Source: Apostichopus californicus (taxonomy: Eukaryota > Echinodermata > Holothuroidea > Aspidochirotida > Stichopodidae). From it: a stretch of 36,497 nucleotides of DNA. A program made the translations under genes and the position numbers. The notes beneath the pieces are model-generated. The model saw nothing but the letters and a program-made list of their open reading frames with translations, was not told the DNA's origin and searched no databases. Shown in pieces: positions 32,754-36,497 of the stretch. The stretch spans positions 1 through 36,497 of the forward strand of contig JAIPMN010000566.1 in assembly GCA_020650975.1 (NCBI GenBank), given 5' to 3'. Each line of letters starts with the position of its first letter. The first letter of the stretch is position 1.

Positions 32754-34200
32754 GTGCGTTGGAATTTTCCTTGTCTCTGGCCCCCTCCACCTTCCATTCT
32801 TCTCCCCCCCCCCCCAGCTCCTCTGCATTTTTTATTATGTCCACATTCTTAAAGGTACCAGAGCTTACATTTCTAAACTACAGCATCTCTTGTTTTAGAT
32901 TATGAATAGCAGAGCCACCCTCCTATTTCTGTTTATAGATTGTTTATGATTTGCATACCAGTATAAAGTATACTTACTAGGTTCGGTATTTTTTCAGCTG
33001 ATAAGGTTTTTTGTTTCATGAACAAGACAGTAATAAGTTGGTGTAGGTTTACACAGCAGTTGTACGGGTATGCTACTGTAGACAAGGACGGAATAAAGCG
33101 CCCTCGCTACCTGTTGTGTTCTAACACTCCTCATACCAGCACAACAGTGTCCTGTTTCATTTAAGCTTTTACACTGGTATGAGAGTAAACCACCTGTATC
33201 AGCCCGACGACCCTCTCATCAATAAAGTGTATTTTTTCACATAGCAGAGAAAACCGTGGAAAAATTAACAGAAAAAATGCAGCCAACTGAAAATTCTTGG
33301 AATGAACGTAATATTGTAAACATTGATCAAGATCTAATAATATGGTAAAGTTTGATCAAGGTAACAGTTTACTTAAGAATAGAAAGTCTTTCTGTTTTTT
33401 TTCGTCTGTAGTAATAGCTTGGCTGGCCTGTCCCCCAATCCCAACAATATTTTTATGTTATTTGATTAAGCATTATCTTGCCCGCACCTACCAATGGGCT
33501 GCCAAAAACTTAAGTATCCTTGTTTAGAATTTTTTTTTAAATCTTCATCATTAATAAACAAGCACTAAGTAATAGAAAGAGAGGAAATAAAAGGGAGGGG
33601 GGAGGGGGGAATTTTTTTTTTATCAATGTGCCTGGTGTGACAGTCGTAAAGATACCATTCATGTGTACTTATTAAATTGTGGTAAAATTTACGAATGGTC
33701 TCGACATCCCTGCCGTTAGGCTCTATATACTGTGGGTAATATTAGTGAATGTACCTCAAGAAAGTACATGTGCTACAGGGAAAAGTTGAGAAATTAGCCA
33801 CTCCCCCCTCCTCCCCCCCCCACTCCACCCAGTAAAATGTGTGGGTAAATTGACACTGGAGCTAGTACTTGGACATGCCACTGGAGTTGCACTTCATGTT
33901 AAAATCAATAGGTTGAACAAACTTCCATTGATAAGATCGAATTAATTGATCAATCTCAACTTACTAAAGCCAGCTTACTCGGAAACAAATTTCTTTCAGT
34001 TATGGCTTGTTTTGATATTAGATTCATTAATGATTACACAAAGTGATTGGTTTTAAGTGTAGAAATCATGTCACCTTTTGTGTTAGTTTCCATAAATCAG
34101 TGCTTTGCTTTACTTTTGTTGGTGAACTCGGTTTGATCTGTGCTGTTCTACCCAACCTCTACCCCCCCACCTATCCCCACCCCAAAATTGCAGTTGTTTT
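32754..34200. other. Non-coding stretch
   Basis: Should contain the next exon of the gene at 31080-32753 if the gene continues, but no acceptor followed by protein-like sequence in the required phase was found. G/C and T runs near 33596-33620 and 33803-33820 are simple repeats. Confidence 0.4.
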
Positions 34201-34203
34201 CGG

Positions 34204-34400
34204 ATTGGTTTGACTAAACATAATGGCGTGGGGTCCAGGGGCCCGCCTAAGGGCCCTGGTGGGGTCAAGGGGTGGAACCCCTTGTGGGCGCAGGGGGCGA
34301 AGGTCCCCGGAAAATTTTGGTATTTTTGCGGGTCTGGCGATAAAAAATTCGCAGTTGAGGATGCAAATAAAAAAAAAAAAATTAAACTGTCACGAAACTG
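34204..34400. repeat. GC-rich dispersed repeat fragment, hAT-like
   Basis: The words GGGGTCCAGGGGCCCGCC, GGTGGAACCCCTTGTGGGCG, GGTCCCCGGAAAATTTT and GAGGATGCAAAT form the GC-rich body seen in many marine-invertebrate hAT MITEs and are shared in style with 35705-35919. No ends can be fixed. The open frames 34210-34426 are repeat-derived. Confidence 0.45.
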
Positions 34401-35704
34401 ATGAAAATTTTAAAATGACAAGTTAGAGTAGCTATATTTTGTTATAAAATGAAAAGAGATTTAATCTGTCTTACAATCTTTAAAAAGTTTAACTTAAAAA
34501 ACTTCCGATATTATGAAACAAACAACGTTAGGCAAAGCCCCGTTTCTAGACTGCCTAACAATGAATAGCGTGCACTATACGTACATCAGTTTACAACTGC
34601 AGTACGGTTTAACCCTACTTAAATACTACGGTAGGCTACATGTACTGCGAATTTTCCCAGGTACCTTGCCAAACAACTGTGAGCTCTTCCCCTGTCTAAC
34701 ACCTGTTGGTTAACATATTTTGGAACGTTTTATGGAGTACACAAGGGACAGCCCATACCATACACGCATATCACGATATCAAGGCCCCTATAGCTATGGC
34801 CATCTTTATTATAAAAGTAAACCTTGTAATAACTTATGTTTTAGGCCACTTGGCATGATTAACTAAATGCTAAATATTGTTTCCATGTTCTTGTAGAAAA
34901 TGTCAACTTCGCAAAATAAAATTAGTTGTGTTTTTGTAGCTACGTGAGATCTGTAACCGACAAGGTGGTTAGGCTATTTGCTATGCACTTAACTATGGTA
35001 GGATATTATTTTTTCCGTATTTTTGGAAATTCTAGAAAATACTTTCTTTTTCCCCTGCTTAACACCAGATGTGGTCTTACGGTTTATTCATAAATGGGTG
35101 TACTAGAGCCTTGTTTACATGACATTAGTTGCATTAAGCACGATATGCCAGTTTCGCGTGAATTTTTCGAAAGTGTTTTGCTTGATCTTTCGTAAAATTT
35201 GAAAGGTGTACCAACTTACTTTTCGTACACAATTGGTAATTTCTCTACTGATTATCAGAGTTTTTATCTCCATACAGTCAAGTGAATACGTTGTGTATTG
35301 AGTATAAACTTATCGCGAATGCAAGAAAACGATGCAGGGATTTCCAGCACACAAATGTTTTCTTTGCAGGATTACTGAGTCAGTTGAAGGGAATCCCGCA
35401 CCTTAGAGGGAACACTGAACTGAAGTCAAATTCATACGACAGAAAACGTTTACTTACTAACATACAATATAAATTTAAAAATATGTGGAATGGCAATATT
35501 GTTCAAAACATTTCCCGCGAGGCTGATTTATTACAGCAACCTTCCCGCGCTGTGCCGTGGGTGTCAGTGTGACATTGACATTGCCCTTGTGAGTGGTTTG
35601 GGGACACATCATTACTCGTTACTCAAGAAACTGACACACTAACACAATTTGTTTTAAAAATTATATTTATTAGCTTTTTAAGTTCAAATTAGCACTGGTC
35701 TTCA
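34401..35704. other. Non-coding stretch
   Basis: Nothing supported. A 96-codon frame at 35282-35572 has neither domain nor splice evidence. Confidence 0.45.
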
Positions 35705-35919
35705 ATGATCGCAAGTTGTTTTAAATCGCCAAAAAGGTGCACCAAATGGCGCCAATTGCATCCTCATTTTTCAAAAATCTGTAGCTTGTGAGGGGGGCAC
35801 AACCCCCCTCAGACACCCCCTGCGCCGCTAAAGCAGCGCGAAGGCTGCTCCGCAGCCATATGGTTCGCGGGAAATGATACCTTCCTTGCCGGGAAAAAAA
35901 CATTTTTTACACCCCTGGA
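35705..35919 (-). mobile_element. hAT-like element end
   Basis: On the minus strand the element starts CAGGGGTGTAAAAAATG, a plausible hAT terminus, and continues with GCGGCGCAGGGGGTGTCTGA, GGGGGGTTGTGCCCCCC and GGCGCCATTTGGTGCACC. The last words resemble the interior of the hAT element at 25261-25854 (GACGCCAAATGGTGCAAC). The opposite end and target duplication were not found. Confidence 0.5.
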
Positions 35920-36202
35920 TATTGTTTACGTAAGCTTCACTTTCACCCTCATTTTGCATGAAAAAATGTTTTTATGGTAATGTGTGTATCTTTGCTGAAC
36001 ATGAGAAAGAAAGAAAAATACAAGAAGATAATTTCATAATGAAACTATAGTTTAGAGAATTAATACCCAGGAGATTCTCAAAGATTATTATTTTAGATTT
36101 GCCAGATTTTCTGAAAACATCGGTTCTGATCCTGCCAGACTGTATGTTTATTGTTCAGTTAAAGTAGCATTCAGTTTGAAAAATCTCAATCAAAAACCAA
36201 GC

Positions 36203-36233
36203 CATGTATACCATATCGATATACATGGTATAC
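36203..36233. repeat. Interleaved short palindromes
   Basis: CCATGTATA pairs with TATACATGG, and the overlapping GTATACCAT pairs with ATGGTATAC, giving two alternative hairpins in about 30 bases. No gene association. Confidence 0.7.
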
Positions 36234-36497
36234 ACATAATCGATGTTCAAATGATAGAAATTACACAAAGAGGAAGTTTTAACCTCCCCCATGTCCATAT
36301 TAGCTGTTAGCGTTAGTCTTTACCATGTTTTTACTGTTTCTAGCTTTAGTGTTTGGCTAACAAACAGTTAAAAAAAAAAATGGGGGGGGGAAAAGTGCTC
36401 CTTTAATCTAAATTGCCTCTTGGAATATAGCTTCACCTTTAGTCAAATTACAGTAGTGTTTTGTCACCTTTAAACCTCCAAACTGCGACTGAAAAGA

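Noticed and set aside
34210-34426. Two overlapping plus-strand frames rich in Gly/Arg
   Set aside because: They translate the GC-rich body of a hAT-like repeat.
35282-35572. 96-codon plus-strand frame
   Set aside because: AT-rich codons, no domain, no splice context; a TTTCTTTGCAG inside gives no supported continuation of the upstream gene.

Overview
The window is animal nuclear DNA: AT-rich, with spliced genes using GT-AG introns, long non-coding stretches, simple repeats, and fragments of several transposon classes (hAT-type DNA elements, a Penelope-like GIY-YIG element, a CR1/jockey-like LINE, a tRNA-derived SINE). A marine invertebrate, possibly an echinoderm, would fit; that is an inference from overall texture, not proven by any marker gene.

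Layout. 1-2777: non-coding with a direct repeat at the left edge. 2778-5385 (+): the last three coding exons of an unrecognised, acidic, low-complexity protein. 5386-13336: about 8 kb between two convergent gene ends, without coding exons I can support. 13337-22814 (-): the best-supported gene, a 12-exon RING-IBR-RING (RBR) E3 ubiquitin ligase. Every splice junction keeps the reading frame, giving a 940-residue model with a ubiquitin-interacting-motif-like segment, a complete RING1, IBR and Rcat (catalytic Cys735), and an Ariadne-like helical tail. Its introns carry a hAT MITE with a perfect 8-bp target duplication, a tRNA-like SINE head, a SINE/LINE 3' tail, and microsatellites.

23.4-31 kb is repeat territory: an array of different hairpins separated by a 10-bp repeat, a decayed Penelope-like 3' end next to a 10-N assembly gap, a 594-bp hAT element nested in its pyrimidine-rich tail, a TIR MITE, two inverted copies of a 370-bp MITE (one interrupting a local repeat whose uninterrupted second copy lies next to it), and a LINE remnant with a mutated catalytic motif. 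31080-32753 (+): three exons of an unrecognised gene with intact splice sites but one frameshift and one in-frame stop, either a young pseudogene or a sequence error. 32754-36497: non-coding with more hAT-like fragments.

I see no operons, CRISPR arrays or complete autonomous transposons. The most interesting items are the architecture of the RBR ligase, a tandem duplication across one of its splice acceptors, the hairpin array, and the nested or empty-site transposon history.
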